Under the pieces are notes generated by a model, which ran no database searches, was not told where the DNA came from, and saw only the letters and a program-made list of their open reading frames with translations. The position numbers and the translations under genes are program-made. From the NCBI GenBank assembly GCA_006844585.1, contig SPJM01000196.1, positions 1 to 43,936 of the forward strand: DNA of 43,936 bases, read 5' to 3'. The DNA is from Methylococcaceae bacterium. GTDB taxonomy: Bacteria; Pseudomonadota; Gammaproteobacteria; Methylococcales; Methylomonadaceae. This document shows positions 1-8,722 of this stretch, piece by piece (the stretch's first letter is position 1; each line of letters begins with the position of its first letter).

Positions 1-27
1 TTTTCACATTCCACCGGAGAACAATTT

Positions 28-1041
28 ATGGCAATTAAAGTTGCAATTAATGGTTATGGTCGCATCGGACGTAATATCGTACGCGCTTTATATGAAAATG
101 GACGTACAGACGAAGTTGAAATTGTAGCAATCAATGATTTGGGTGATGCCGATACCAATGCCCATTTGACGCAATATGATTCCGCTCACGGTAAATTCCC
201 TGGTGAGGTAAGCGTTGAAGACGGTTACATGGTGATTAACGGCGATAAAATCAAAGTATTGGCGGAAAGAGATCCGTCAAAACTGCCTTGGGCTGAGTTG
301 GGCGTTGAAGTCGTTCATGAATGTACCGGTTTTTTCGCCAGCAAAGCGAAAGCATCTGCTCATTTAGACGCGGGCGCGAAAAAAGTCATTATTTCAGCGC
401 CAGGCGGCAGCGATGTGGATGCTACCATTGTTTACGGTGTAAACCATGATACGTTGAAAGCCTCTGATACGATCATTTCAAACGCATCTTGCACTACGAA
501 CTGTTTAGCGCCTTTGGTTAAGCCTTTGAAAGATACAATTGGCATCGAAAAAGGTTTGATGACGACCATTCATGCTTATACCAATGACCAGGTTTTAACC
601 GATGTTTATCATTCTGATTTGCGTCGCGCGCGTTCCGCCACTCAATCAATGATTCCAACAAAAACCGGCGCTGCAGCGGCAGTGGGTTTGGTATTGCCGG
701 ATATGGCCGGTAAGTTGGATGGCTTCGCGATTCGCGTGCCGACAATCAATGTTTCAGTGGTTGATTTAACTTTTACAGCCAGTCGTGAGACCAGTAAGGA
801 TGAAATTGATCAAATCTTGCAAGACGCTTCCGAAGGCGCTTTAAAAGGCATTTTGAATATTAATGCTAAGCCATTGGTTTCTACAGATTTTAATCATGAT
901 CCAGCCTCATCGACCTATGATAGTTCGCTGACTAAAGTTATTGATGGCACTCTGGTTAAAGTTTTGTCTTGGTACGACAACGAGTGGGGTTTCTCTAACC
1001 GTATGTTGGATACCACGATTGCTCTCGTTAACGCAAAATAA
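28..1041 (+). CDS. gap: Glyceraldehyde-3-phosphate dehydrogenase, type I
   Basis: This 337-residue cytosolic enzyme converts glyceraldehyde-3-phosphate, NAD and phosphate to 1,3-bisphosphoglycerate in glycolysis and gluconeogenesis. The N-terminal dinucleotide-binding motif NGYGRIGR (residues 8-15) is present, and the acidic residue in INDL (about 35-38) fits NAD rather than NADP use. The catalytic cysteine is C155 in SNASCTTNC and the partner histidine is H182 in TIHAYTND. Length is typical of bacterial GapA. The ATG follows a clear GGAGA ribosome-binding site. pyk starts 14 bases downstream, so the two are probably co-transcribed. Identification is very secure; the upstream operon context lies outside the window. 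Confidence 0.97.
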   Translation: MAIKVAINGYGRIGRNIVRALYENGRTDEVEIVAINDLGDADTNAHLTQYDSAHGKFPGEVSVEDGYMVINGDKIKVLAERDPSKLPWAELGVEVVHECTGFFASKAKASAHLDAGAKKVIISAPGGSDVDATIVYGVNHDTLKASDTIISNASCTTNCLAPLVKPLKDTIGIEKGLMTTIHAYTNDQVLTDVYHSDLRRARSATQSMIPTKTGAAAAVGLVLPDMAGKLDGFAIRVPTINVSVVDLTFTASRETSKDEIDQILQDASEGALKGILNINAKPLVSTDFNHDPASSTYDSSLTKVIDGTLVKVLSWYDNEWGFSNRMLDTTIALVNAK

Positions 1042-1055
1042 CACAAACATCATTT

Positions 1056-2495
1056 ATGTTAAGAAGAACAAAGATTCTGGCCACTTTGGGGCCGGCGACT
1101 GATAAACCCGGAGTTTTGGAAGGGTTGTTCGAGGCCGGTCTGGATGTGGTTCGAATGAACTTTTCACACGGCTCCGCCGAAGATCATATTAATAGAGCCG
1201 CCCGTGTTCGGGAACTCAGTAAAAAAACCGGTCGTCGCGTGGGTATCTTGTGTGATTTGCAAGGCCCTAAAATTCGTATTGCCCGGTTTAAAGAAACCAA
1301 AGTTTGGCTGGATGTCGGTCAAGATTTTGCTTTGGATATTAATCTAGATCAAAATGTCGGCGATAACACTCAAGTGGGTATTACTTATGAGCCGTTGGCG
1401 CAAGAAGTAAAGCCCGGCAGCCGTTTATTACTAGATGATGGTCGGGTCGTGTTGGATGTTGTGAAAACCGACGGCAAGCGGATCGATTGTACGGTTGTTG
1501 TCGGCGGCTATTTGTCCAATAATAAAGGCATTAATTTATTGGGTGGTGGATTGTCGGCTGCGGCTTTGACTGATAAAGACAAAGAAGACATCAAAACCAT
1601 CGGTAAAATCCAGGCTGATTTCGTAGCGATTTCGTTCCCGCGTAGCGCTGAAGATATGCATGAAGGTCGTCGCTTGTTGCAGGAAGTAGGCTGCAATGCA
1701 GGCGTTGTTGCGAAAGTGGAGCGCGCCGAGGCGATGGACGTAATTGATGAAATCATTTTAGCTTCTGATGCGATTATGGTTGCCAGGGGTGATTTGGGTG
1801 TGGAAATCGGCGATGCTCATTTGCCTGCCGCGCAAAAGCATTTAATTAAGCGTTCTCGCGAATTAAATAGAGCTGTCATTACGGCGACGCAAATGATGGA
1901 GTCCATGATTGAAAATCCGATTCCAACCCGCGCTGAAGTCTTTGATGTGGCTAATGCTATTCATGACGGCACTGATGCCATTATGTTGTCAGCGGAAACT
2001 GCTTCCGGTAATTATCCGGTGCAAACGGTTGAGGCGATGGTTCGCATCTGTCAACAAACGGAGCTTCAACCTAGCGTAATGCGTTCCGATCACCGCGTTG
2101 CAGAAAATTTTGACCGTGTTGATGAGGCGATTGCAATGTCGGCCATGTATTTGGCCAATCATTCTGAAATTGTCGGCATTGTCGCTTTGACTGAATCAGG
2201 CTCAACACCGTTGTGGATGTCGCGGATTAGTTCCGGTATTCCTATTTTTGCGATGAGTAGTCATGAGGAGACCTTGGGTAAAGCGACCTTATATCGAGGT
2301 GTGTTCCCAATGTACTACGAAGTGATTGCGGAAGATCATGCCGAAGTTAATCGCGATGTGATTGGAATATTGAAGGAGCATGGTCAAGCCAAGCAAGGCG
2401 ATCAATTGATTATTACCAAAGGTGATCTTACCGGCGTACCGGGTAGAACTAATGCCTTAAAAGTCGTTACTGTCGGCGAAGGATTGACGCCTTAA
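1056..2495 (+). CDS. pyk: Pyruvate kinase
   Basis: This 479-residue enzyme transfers phosphate from phosphoenolpyruvate to ADP, the last step of glycolysis. The N-terminus RRTKILATLGPA leads into the barrel motif VRMNFSHG. The metal and substrate site VARGDLGVEIG and the signature region TATQMMESM are intact, and a C-terminal regulatory domain follows (about residue 350 onward). The length is that of bacterial type II (PykA-like) enzymes. It lies just downstream of gap with no obvious Shine-Dalgarno sequence in the 14-base gap, which suggests translational coupling or leaderless-like initiation. A strong hairpin terminator follows, so it is probably the last gene of its operon. Confidence 0.96.
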   Translation: MLRRTKILATLGPATDKPGVLEGLFEAGLDVVRMNFSHGSAEDHINRAARVRELSKKTGRRVGILCDLQGPKIRIARFKETKVWLDVGQDFALDINLDQNVGDNTQVGITYEPLAQEVKPGSRLLLDDGRVVLDVVKTDGKRIDCTVVVGGYLSNNKGINLLGGGLSAAALTDKDKEDIKTIGKIQADFVAISFPRSAEDMHEGRRLLQEVGCNAGVVAKVERAEAMDVIDEIILASDAIMVARGDLGVEIGDAHLPAAQKHLIKRSRELNRAVITATQMMESMIENPIPTRAEVFDVANAIHDGTDAIMLSAETASGNYPVQTVEAMVRICQQTELQPSVMRSDHRVAENFDRVDEAIAMSAMYLANHSEIVGIVALTESGSTPLWMSRISSGIPIFAMSSHEETLGKATLYRGVFPMYYEVIAEDHAEVNRDVIGILKEHGQAKQGDQLIITKGDLTGVPGRTNALKVVTVGEGLTP

Positions 2496-2547
2496 ACGGG
2501 CTGCTTTATCTAAATTCGTGCCCTTCTCGGGCTTGAATTGACCGAAG

Positions 2548-2584
2548 AAAAACCGCATTTGATTATTTCAAATGCGGTTTTTTT
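2548..2584. terminator. Bidirectional rho-independent terminator between pyk and the HAD gene
   Basis: An 11-bp perfect stem (AAACCGCATTT paired with AAATGCGGTTT) surrounds a 9-base loop and runs into a T tract on the plus strand. On the minus strand the stem is also followed by a T run (GGTTTTTC). It can therefore end transcripts arriving from pyk and from the convergent HAD gene. A smaller hairpin, GCCC/GGGC with flanking AATTC/GAATT arms, lies at 2513-2539. Confidence 0.9.
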
Positions 2585-2633
2585 ATGTCAAATGCCCAAT
2601 TTATTTCATTCCCGTTTCTAAAGGTTGTGAAGC

Positions 2634-3407
2634 CTATTCAATTTGAGCGGGTTGGAAGTTAAGGAATTGATTAAGCTCAAGAAGTTCAATGCCTGATTGT
2701 TGCGCCTGTTTTCGATCTGCTTCCAGGTTATAGCCCCAATCAACCAGGAACAAATTAATTTTAGCTAATTGCGGATTATTTTGTACTTTCTGTAAGGCGG
2801 GCAGACGATCTTCTATAAAATAAATGGGGTTGTTCGGGTGAATGTCTTGTAATTCAATCAATACAGCCTCCTTACTCATTTGTCTGTCCAGTCCGAAAAT
2901 GTTTTCCGGCGGAATAAGGATGTCATTGTCAGCCAGTATTTGCTTAACAAAGCGTTCTTGTTTGGTGGTGATGATGTACCAAGGAAAATCGGTGTCGCCT
3001 AATGCATTTAATTTTGGCTGTACGCCTTGGTAAAGCGGGTTCATCTGCAGCCAGTTTTTTAAATCGTTGTTAATCCAGTCATCTCTGGTTTCACCGAAGA
3101 TTTTTTTTAGCTCTGTAACGGATAGCTCTACGTCTTCAATCCATTCGGCGCTTAGCGATGGGTAGTTATTGATGATTGATTGACTATTTTCACCTTGGTG
3201 TAAAGCGCGCATAATCAAGATACTTTCATAGCCGGTTTCTAAAATGGGTCGGAGGCGGCAAAAGTGACTTATTAAATTTTCAGGCGCTTGCTTAGGCATA
3301 TCAGGCCAAATTTGATTGGCTGCTTTCCAGCCTGAAATACCGGTTTCGACGGCGCTGTCACAGATTACGCCGTCAAAATCCAATGCATAGATGATGTTTT
3401 GATCCAT
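2634..3407 (-). CDS. HAD-superfamily hydrolase
   Basis: This 257-residue protein has the haloacid dehalogenase fold. Motif I is DFDGVICD near residues 10-17 and carries the nucleophile aspartate. Motif II is the threonine pair in WYIITTKQE, with the motif III lysine nearby, and motif IV is FIEDR with acidic metal ligands. A cap region rich in helices separates motif I from motif II. Family members are mostly phosphatases; the substrate cannot be told from sequence. The gene is convergent with pyk and divergent from ffs-dnaX, and appears to be monocistronic. All catalytic motifs are present, so it is probably active. Confidence 0.85.
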   Translation of the reverse strand: MDQNIIYALDFDGVICDSAVETGISGWKAANQIWPDMPKQAPENLISHFCRLRPILETGYESILIMRALHQGENSQSIINNYPSLSAEWIEDVELSVTELKKIFGETRDDWINNDLKNWLQMNPLYQGVQPKLNALGDTDFPWYIITTKQERFVKQILADNDILIPPENIFGLDRQMSKEAVLIELQDIHPNNPIYFIEDRLPALQKVQNNPQLAKINLFLVDWGYNLEADRKQAQQSGIELLELNQFLNFQPAQIE

Positions 3408-3461
3408 AGTTTTATTTAAGCTATTTAGAATTTTTACAAATTATCGTTTAATGTTACCAAT

Positions 3462-3492
3462 TTATCAGTCAACCAGTTCTAATTTTTATAAT
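3462..3492 (+). promoter_or_regulatory. Candidate promoter for ffs (and dnaX)
   Basis: A perfect TATAAT lies at 3487-3492. A poor -35 (TTATCA, 3462-3467) is spaced 19 bases away. Transcription from here would give a leader of about 80 bases before mature 4.5S RNA and would need processing, so the true ffs promoter may lie nearer. Confidence 0.3.
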
Positions 3493-3576
3493 AAAGCGGG
3501 ATATTACAAAAAGCTTGCCAAGCAAAGGCGTTTCATGGATAATACGCATCTTTCAGTTACTCGCTGGATTAATTAT

Positions 3577-3690
<114 letters not shown>

Positions 3691-3719
3691 AATCAATACC
3701 CTCTCCTTATCGAGTCTCA

Positions 3720-5336
3720 ATGACTTATCAGGTTTTAGCCAGAAAATGGCGTCCTAAAAATTTCACGGAATTAGTCGGCCAAGAGCATGTCAGTCAATCT
3801 TTGATTCATGCCTTACAACATAATCGTTTACACCACGCTTATTTATTTACCGGCACCCGCGGCGTGGGCAAAACCACGATAGCCAGAATATTGGCGAAAG
3901 CAATCAACTGCGAAAATCTGCAAGAATATAACCCTTGTGGTCAGTGTTCTAATTGTTTGGGGATAGATCAAGGCCGATTTATGGACTTGATTGAAGTCGA
4001 CGCCGCCTCCCGCACTCGCGTCGAAGACACCCGAGATTTGTTGGATAATGTGCAATATGCGCCTAATCAGGGTCGCTACAAAGTTTATTTGATAGACGAA
4101 GTGCATATGTTGTCGGCGCATAGTTTTAACGCTTTGTTGAAAACTTTAGAAGAGCCGCCGGAACACGTTAAATTTTTATTGGCGACTACTGATCCGCAGA
4201 AAATCCCGGTTACCGTGCTTTCGCGTTGCTTGCAATATAATCTTAAACGTTTATTGCCTGAGCAAGTTGAGCGGCAAATGATTCATATATTGCAACAGGA
4301 ACAGATTACCTTTCAAGAACAGGCGATTAAATTATTATCCAGAGCGGCCGACGGCAGTATGCGGGATGGGCTGAGCTTATTGGATCAGGCGGTTTCATTC
4401 GGCGGCGGTCAGGTTGACTATCAACAAGTCATCGATATGTTAGGCACTGTGGCTCAGCAACCGGTAGAAGAAATTCTACAAGCATTGGCCGAGGGCAATG
4501 CGGAATCGATGATGTTGAAGGTTGCAGAAATGGCCGAATTAACGCCGGATTTCGCCGACTTATTGGAACAGATTTTGAGAATGCTGCATCGCATAGCGAT
4601 AAGCCAAAAACTGCCGGATTTTGTCGATCATGAATTTGACCGGCAAGCGATAGATGTTTTGGCGAAACAGCTTTCATCGGAAGATGTTCAGCTTTTTTAC
4701 CAAATCGGACTGATCGGGAAGCGGGATTTGGAATTGGCCCCGGATCCACGATTAGGCTTTGAAATGGTGTTGTTGCGGATGTTGAGCTTCAAACCGAATC
4801 GAGGGTCCGGACAAGCACAGCCTGAAAAACAAATTAAGCCTGGGCGGCAAACTGCGGTCAATAATGATGTTGCGCCTGCTGAAGTCATTCCTGCCTCGCA
4901 ACAAGAAATTGTTTCTTCGTCTAATGCAATACCAGTAGCGGGAGATCTTCCCGCTGAGTGGGCTGAAATTATTGAGGCGATTAAAATCAGGGGCTTGAGC
5001 AAAGAGTTAGCCAATAATTGCTTGTTGGATAAAATCGATGATCACTATTGTTATTTAACGATTGATCCGGCTCAGCAAAATTTGTTGGTGGGTAAAGGTA
5101 AGACGCAAGATAAATTAGAAAAAGCATTACAAAACTTTTTCGGTAAACCGTTAAAATTAAAAATTAGCGTAAAAGAAGCGAATGATATGACGCCGGCGCG
5201 ACAAATTAAACGCGATCAGGAAGATCGTCAACAAGCGGCCGTGGATGCGATTAACAATGACGAAAATGTACAAGCTTTAAAGAACCATTTTGACGCCCGG
5301 ATTGTGCCCGGTTCAATTGAAGCGAGAAAAGAGTAG
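3720..5336 (+). CDS. dnaX: DNA polymerase III subunits tau/gamma
   Basis: This 538-residue clamp-loader ATPase loads the beta clamp and couples polymerase cores at the fork. The N-terminus [13 protein letters not shown] is the family hallmark and fixes the start at 3720 rather than a longer reading through ffs. Walker A is GTRGVGKTT, a zinc-binding cysteine cluster follows ([16 protein letters not shown]), then the DEVHML Walker B and the arginine-finger region LSRC. A C-terminal tau-like extension is present. I see no A-AAA-AAG slippery heptamer like the one that makes gamma in E. coli. ybaB and recR follow, a conserved replication and repair cluster. Confidence 0.96.
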   Translation: MTYQVLARKWRPKNFTELVGQEHVSQSLIHALQHNRLHHAYLFTGTRGVGKTTIARILAKAINCENLQEYNPCGQCSNCLGIDQGRFMDLIEVDAASRTRVEDTRDLLDNVQYAPNQGRYKVYLIDEVHMLSAHSFNALLKTLEEPPEHVKFLLATTDPQKIPVTVLSRCLQYNLKRLLPEQVERQMIHILQQEQITFQEQAIKLLSRAADGSMRDGLSLLDQAVSFGGGQVDYQQVIDMLGTVAQQPVEEILQALAEGNAESMMLKVAEMAELTPDFADLLEQILRMLHRIAISQKLPDFVDHEFDRQAIDVLAKQLSSEDVQLFYQIGLIGKRDLELAPDPRLGFEMVLLRMLSFKPNRGSGQAQPEKQIKPGRQTAVNNDVAPAEVIPASQQEIVSSSNAIPVAGDLPAEWAEIIEAIKIRGLSKELANNCLLDKIDDHYCYLTIDPAQQNLLVGKGKTQDKLEKALQNFFGKPLKLKISVKEANDMTPARQIKRDQEDRQQAAVDAINNDENVQALKNHFDARIVPGSIEARKE

Positions 5337-5346
5337 TGGAGAAATT

Positions 5347-5670
5347 ATGAAAAATGCGCTCGGAAATTTAATGCAACAAGCCCAGCAAATGCAGGAAGAT
5401 ATGAAAAAAGCTCAGGAGGAGATTGCCGCGATGGAAGTGCAGGGCGAATCCGGCGGGGGATTGGTAACGGTTTTAATGACCGGCAAACGTGAGGTGAGAA
5501 AAGTGACGATTGATGATTCTCTAGTCGGAGATGATAAAGATATGTTACAAGATTTAGTCGCCTCCGCTATTAATGACGCCGTGCATAAAGTCGCCAAAAT
5601 GAAAAAAGATAAAATGGCTGATGTGACTGCAGGTATTCCGATGCCGCCGGGTTTCCAAATGCCTTTCTAA
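5347..5670 (+). CDS. ybaB: YbaB/EbfC family nucleoid-associated protein
   Basis: This 107-residue small DNA-binding protein forms a dimer and coats DNA. An N-terminal coiled helix rich in Gln, Met and Lys ([13 protein letters not shown]) is followed by the family signature with [18 protein letters not shown], and it ends with [12 protein letters not shown], all typical of the family. The start at ATG 5347, ten bases after the dnaX stop and preceded by TGGAGA, matches family length better than an upstream in-frame alternative. It sits between dnaX and recR, its classic neighbours. Confidence 0.95.
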   Translation: MKNALGNLMQQAQQMQEDMKKAQEEIAAMEVQGESGGGLVTVLMTGKREVRKVTIDDSLVGDDKDMLQDLVASAINDAVHKVAKMKKDKMADVTAGIPMPPGFQMPF

Positions 5671-5671
5671 A

Positions 5672-6274
5672 ATGATGCAGGGACAGGGATTATTAGCTGA
5701 ATTGATTAACAGTTTTTGTTGTTTGCCGGGAGTGGGCGTTAAATCAGCTCAACGCATGGCTTTTCATTTGCTGCAAAATAATCGGGTCGGCGCTGAACAG
5801 CTCGGTCGACTGCTGCTCAAGGCTTGTGCTGAAATACAGTATTGTCAGTTTTGTCGAACCTTATCCGAAACAGAGCATTGTGAGATTTGCAGCGATGCTT
5901 CAAGAGATGAGGGGAAGCTCTGTGTGGTCGAAAGCCCCGCTGATGTCTGGGTAATCGAACAGTCGGCGGTTTATAAGGGACGTTATTTTGTATTGCACGG
6001 GCGATTATCGCCGCTGGACGGCGTTGGCCCGGATGAGCTCGGTTTCCCCATTTTGGAGAATCATTTTCGTTCGGGAAAGCTCAATGAAATTATTTTGGCG
6101 ACCAATTCAACGGTGGAAGGCGAGGCGACTGCGCAATTAATTGCCGATATTGCTAAAAAACAGGGTTTGAACGCTAGTCGTATTGCGCATGGGGTGCCGA
6201 TGGGGGGCGAATTGGAGTATATTGACAGCAGTACATTAAGCTACGCTTTTAAAGGGCGTAGGCAAATTGACTGA
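5672..6274 (+). CDS. recR: Recombination mediator protein RecR
   Basis: This 200-residue protein of the RecFOR pathway helps load RecA on gapped DNA. Near the N-terminus is the helix-hairpin-helix LPGVGVKSAQRMA. The four-cysteine zinc finger is C58, C61, C70 and C73. A Toprim domain follows (VVESPADVWVIE, then NSTVEGEATA) and the C-terminus carries the Walker-B-like GVPMGGELEYID. The gene starts one base after the ybaB stop codon, indicating tight translational coupling. Length is as expected. Confidence 0.96.
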   Translation: MMQGQGLLAELINSFCCLPGVGVKSAQRMAFHLLQNNRVGAEQLGRLLLKACAEIQYCQFCRTLSETEHCEICSDASRDEGKLCVVESPADVWVIEQSAVYKGRYFVLHGRLSPLDGVGPDELGFPILENHFRSGKLNEIILATNSTVEGEATAQLIADIAKKQGLNASRIAHGVPMGGELEYIDSSTLSYAFKGRRQID

Positions 6275-6314
6275 TAAAAAAAACAGTTCCAGTTTGATTA
6301 AAGGAGAACATCAT

Positions 6315-6653
6315 ATGAGCGATTGTTTATTTTGCAAGATGGCGGCAGGCGAAATTCAGCCGGATGTCGTTTATGAAGACGATAAAGTGTTAGCATTTAA
6401 CGATATTAATCCGCAAGCGCCTCATCATGTGTTGATTATCCCAAAACAACATATTGCGACATTAAATGAATTGGATGATACGGCGTTGGCGGGCCATATT
6501 ATGTTGACTGCGGCTAAAATAGCTAAACAATTAGGTGTTTCCGAACAGGGCTACCGAACGGTTTTTAACTGCAATCGGCATGGCGGCCAAGAGGTCTTTC
6601 ATATTCATTTGCATTTGTTGGCTGGTCGACAGATGATGTGGCCTCCGGGTTGA
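6315..6653 (+). CDS. HIT family nucleotide-binding protein (HinT-like)
   Basis: This 112-residue protein has the histidine triad at H96, H98 and H100 within VFHIHLHLLAGR. The N-terminal CLFCKMAAGEI is typical of HinT-type phosphoramidases, which hydrolyse AMP-amino or AMP-lysine conjugates. I chose ATG 6315 because AAGGAGAA precedes it at good spacing; a longer frame from 6267 overlaps recR and adds a non-conserved tail. It follows recR by 40 bases and is probably read from the dnaX-recR transcript. Confidence 0.92.
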   Translation: MSDCLFCKMAAGEIQPDVVYEDDKVLAFNDINPQAPHHVLIIPKQHIATLNELDDTALAGHIMLTAAKIAKQLGVSEQGYRTVFNCNRHGGQEVFHIHLHLLAGRQMMWPPG

Positions 6654-6797
6654 TTTGCATATTTTTTCCCATTCCTAAGATTTGGCGTCGTTGCAGCCTA
6701 TGCCTGTTTAGTGTCGATAAGGTCATTAGCTTACAATTCGGCGCTTTCCCAAGAGCTGTCGAAATAGAGGTGCAACAGTATAATTGCTTTATGCGGT

Positions 6798-6825
6798 TTG
6801 TTACTACGTCGGCTTCATTTATAAT
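6798..6825 (+). promoter_or_regulatory. Candidate efp promoter
   Basis: TATAAT at 6820-6825 is preceded, with a 16-base spacer, by TTGTTA at 6798-6803 (four of six matches to the -35 consensus). Transcription would start about 25 bases before the efp ATG. A second TATAAT lies at 6779-6784 without a good -35. The 202-base gap after the HIT gene fits an independent promoter. Confidence 0.45.
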
Positions 6826-6855
6826 AACCGGCTTTTGCGTAATTTAGAGGAAAAA

Positions 6856-7425
6856 ATGGCTACCTACAGCACCAATGAATTTAAAGCCGGTTTGAAAATA
6901 ATGCTGGATGCTGATCCTTACACTATTGTTGAAAATGAATTTGTAAAGCCCGGAAAAGGGCAGGCATTTAATCGCGTTAAAGTCAGAAATTTAAAAAACG
7001 GTCGGGTGATTGAGCGGACTTTTAAATCCGGCGAATCCGTTGAAGGGGCCGATGTAGTCGAGATTGACATGCAGTATCTCTATAATGATGGAGAGTTCTG
7101 GCATTTTATGGAACCGAATACTTTTGAACAGCATCAAGCGGATGCAGCCGCTGTCGGTGATGCCAATTTATGGCTGAAAGAGCAAGATACTTGCACATTG
7201 ACCTTATGGAATGATGCGCCTTTATCAGTGTCTCCGCCGAATTTTGTAGAACTGACTATTACCGAGACAGACCCGGGTCTGAAAGGCGATACTTCCGGAG
7301 GCGGCGGCAAACCGGCCACTTTGGAAACCGGAGCGGTGGTCAGGGTGCCGTTATTCGTTCAAATTGATGAAATGATCAAGGTAGACACACGCACCGGCGA
7401 ATATGTGTCGCGTGTAAAAGATTAA
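6856..7425 (+). CDS. efp: Elongation factor P
   Basis: This 189-residue factor enters the ribosomal E site and relieves stalling at polyproline stretches. Three domains are visible: a KOW-like N-terminal domain and two OB domains (the second ending with the signature containing TNTGEYVSR-like TRTGEYVSR). The modifiable lysine is K34 in KPGKGQAF, the E. coli-type site for beta-lysylation. The start ATG 6856 follows AGAGG; an upstream in-frame start at 6784 would add 24 non-conserved residues. Next is epmA, which carries out the modification. Confidence 0.96.
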   Translation: MATYSTNEFKAGLKIMLDADPYTIVENEFVKPGKGQAFNRVKVRNLKNGRVIERTFKSGESVEGADVVEIDMQYLYNDGEFWHFMEPNTFEQHQADAAAVGDANLWLKEQDTCTLTLWNDAPLSVSPPNFVELTITETDPGLKGDTSGGGGKPATLETGAVVRVPLFVQIDEMIKVDTRTGEYVSRVKD

Positions 7426-7431
7426 TTTATC

Positions 7432-8412
7432 TTGGGAATCAACTGGCAACCGGATTGCGATATACAACAATTGCGTATGCGCGCGCAATTGTTGGCCGCT
7501 ATTCGCGCATTTTTCGAAGCAAAGCGAGTCATGGAGGTGGAAACCCCATTACTCTGTCATGCAACAGGTACTGATCCGCAGTTAGATTTTTTCACAACTG
7601 AATTTAACCTATCCCCACAGCGAGAAAAGCTATTTTTGCAAACCTCACCGGAATTCGCTATGAAGCGCTTGTTGGCGGCGGGCAGCGGATCAATTTATCA
7701 AATCTGCAAAGCTTTTAGAAACGGCGAGCTGGGTCGTTATCATAACCCGGAATTTACCATTCTGGAATGGTATCGGGAGCATTTCTCCTTAGATGATTTA
7801 ATGGATGAAGTGGCTGAGTTATTATTGCAGCTTACACAGCCCTATTTGCAATTGTCGCTGGTAGAAAAAATCAGTTATCAACAGGTATTTAAGCAGAAAA
7901 CAGGCTTGGACGCCTTGCAATTTGATCAGCGCGCTTATCAACAGTTTGCAGAGCAAAACCAGTTTCCTGATGCTATTTCGATTTGCCAAGACGACCATGC
8001 GTTATGGCTGGATTTTATTTTCAGTGTTAGCGTGCAACCAGCATTAGGCGCTGACAGTATTTGTTTGATCTATGGCTATCCCGCTGTTCAGTCATCTTTG
8101 GCGCGCATTAATAGCGAAAATCCACTTGTTTCGGAACGCTTTGAAGTGTTTATCAATGGGGTTGAGTTAGGCAACGGTTTTTTTGAATTGGCTGACGCGG
8201 TGGAACAAGAACGCCGATTTGACCAAGAAATTGAAAATCGTCGTCTACATGGCCTGCCGGATGTGAACAAAGATACTTTGTTTCTGTCGGCGTTAAAAGC
8301 CGGGTTGCCCGATTGTAGCGGCGTTGCCATCGGTTTGGATCGTTTATTAATGTTGTTAGCCGGGATAGATTCTATTGAACAGGTATTGAGTTTTTCGGTT
8401 CGTCGAGCTTAG
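7432..8412 (+). CDS. epmA: EF-P beta-lysine ligase (EpmA, PoxA/GenX)
   Basis: This 326-residue paralogue of the class II lysyl-tRNA synthetase catalytic domain attaches (R)-beta-lysine to Lys34 of EF-P. Motif 2 is visible as FRNGELGRYHNPEF and motif 3 as GVAIGLDRLLMLLAG. There is no N-terminal anticodon-binding OB domain, which separates EpmA from LysS. The start is TTG 7432, since the WQPDCDI stretch aligns with the start of E. coli EpmA. It lies six bases after efp. The TAG stop takes its last G from a repeat element inserted at 8412. The aminomutase epmB is not in the window. Confidence 0.94.
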   Translation: MGINWQPDCDIQQLRMRAQLLAAIRAFFEAKRVMEVETPLLCHATGTDPQLDFFTTEFNLSPQREKLFLQTSPEFAMKRLLAAGSGSIYQICKAFRNGELGRYHNPEFTILEWYREHFSLDDLMDEVAELLLQLTQPYLQLSLVEKISYQQVFKQKTGLDALQFDQRAYQQFAEQNQFPDAISICQDDHALWLDFIFSVSVQPALGADSICLIYGYPAVQSSLARINSENPLVSERFEVFINGVELGNGFFELADAVEQERRFDQEIENRRLHGLPDVNKDTLFLSALKAGLPDCSGVAIGLDRLLMLLAGIDSIEQVLSFSVRRA

Positions 8413-8649
8413 GACTGAGAATTTTATAAAACCCGAAACTAACTTGTACTAAAGCATAAGAATCGCTAAAGCTTTTCTAATCTTTTTGTCCAGTTTCTGC
8501 GTTGTGGAAATAGTTACATAGCTTGCTATGCGCCTATTTCCACGCCTCGGCAATTGCTCCCTGCATTGCTCTACCTCCTGCATCCATGCAGTCGTTGAAC
8601 CTGAACAAAAATCCTACGCTAGTTTCGGGTTTTATTTCATCCTCAGTCC
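8412..8649. mobile_element. MITE-like palindromic element, copy 1 (238 bp)
   Basis: This non-coding element fills most of the epmA-bamA gap. Its ends are imperfect inverted repeats of about 30 bases (left GGACTGAG, right CTCAGTCC, then TAAAACCCGAAACTA shared internally). It is flanked by TTA at 8409-8411 and TTA at 8650-8652, a likely 3-bp target duplication. A central hairpin at 8505-8542 and a second inverted repeat, CTGCAT/ATGCAG, at 8578-8591 are visible. It is nearly identical to copy 2. It holds no gene. The first base of the element completes the epmA stop codon. Confidence 0.85.
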
Positions 8650-8686
8650 TTAAAGATTAACAAAACGAAATTCACAATTTACGTGA

Positions 8687-8692
8687 TATAAT
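8687..8692 (+). promoter_or_regulatory. Candidate -10 box upstream of bamA
   Basis: A perfect TATAAT lies 31 bases before the bamA GTG, just outside repeat copy 1. No convincing -35 is seen at normal spacing, so an alternative sigma factor or activator could be involved. Confidence 0.35.
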
Positions 8693-8722
8693 TTCGACAT
8701 TTTTTGACCATTTGGGATCTCT

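Noticed and set aside
3720-5336. Programmed -1 frameshift in dnaX producing gamma
   Set aside because: No A-AAA-AAG heptamer or nearby strong stem was seen in the expected region, so I do not claim it.
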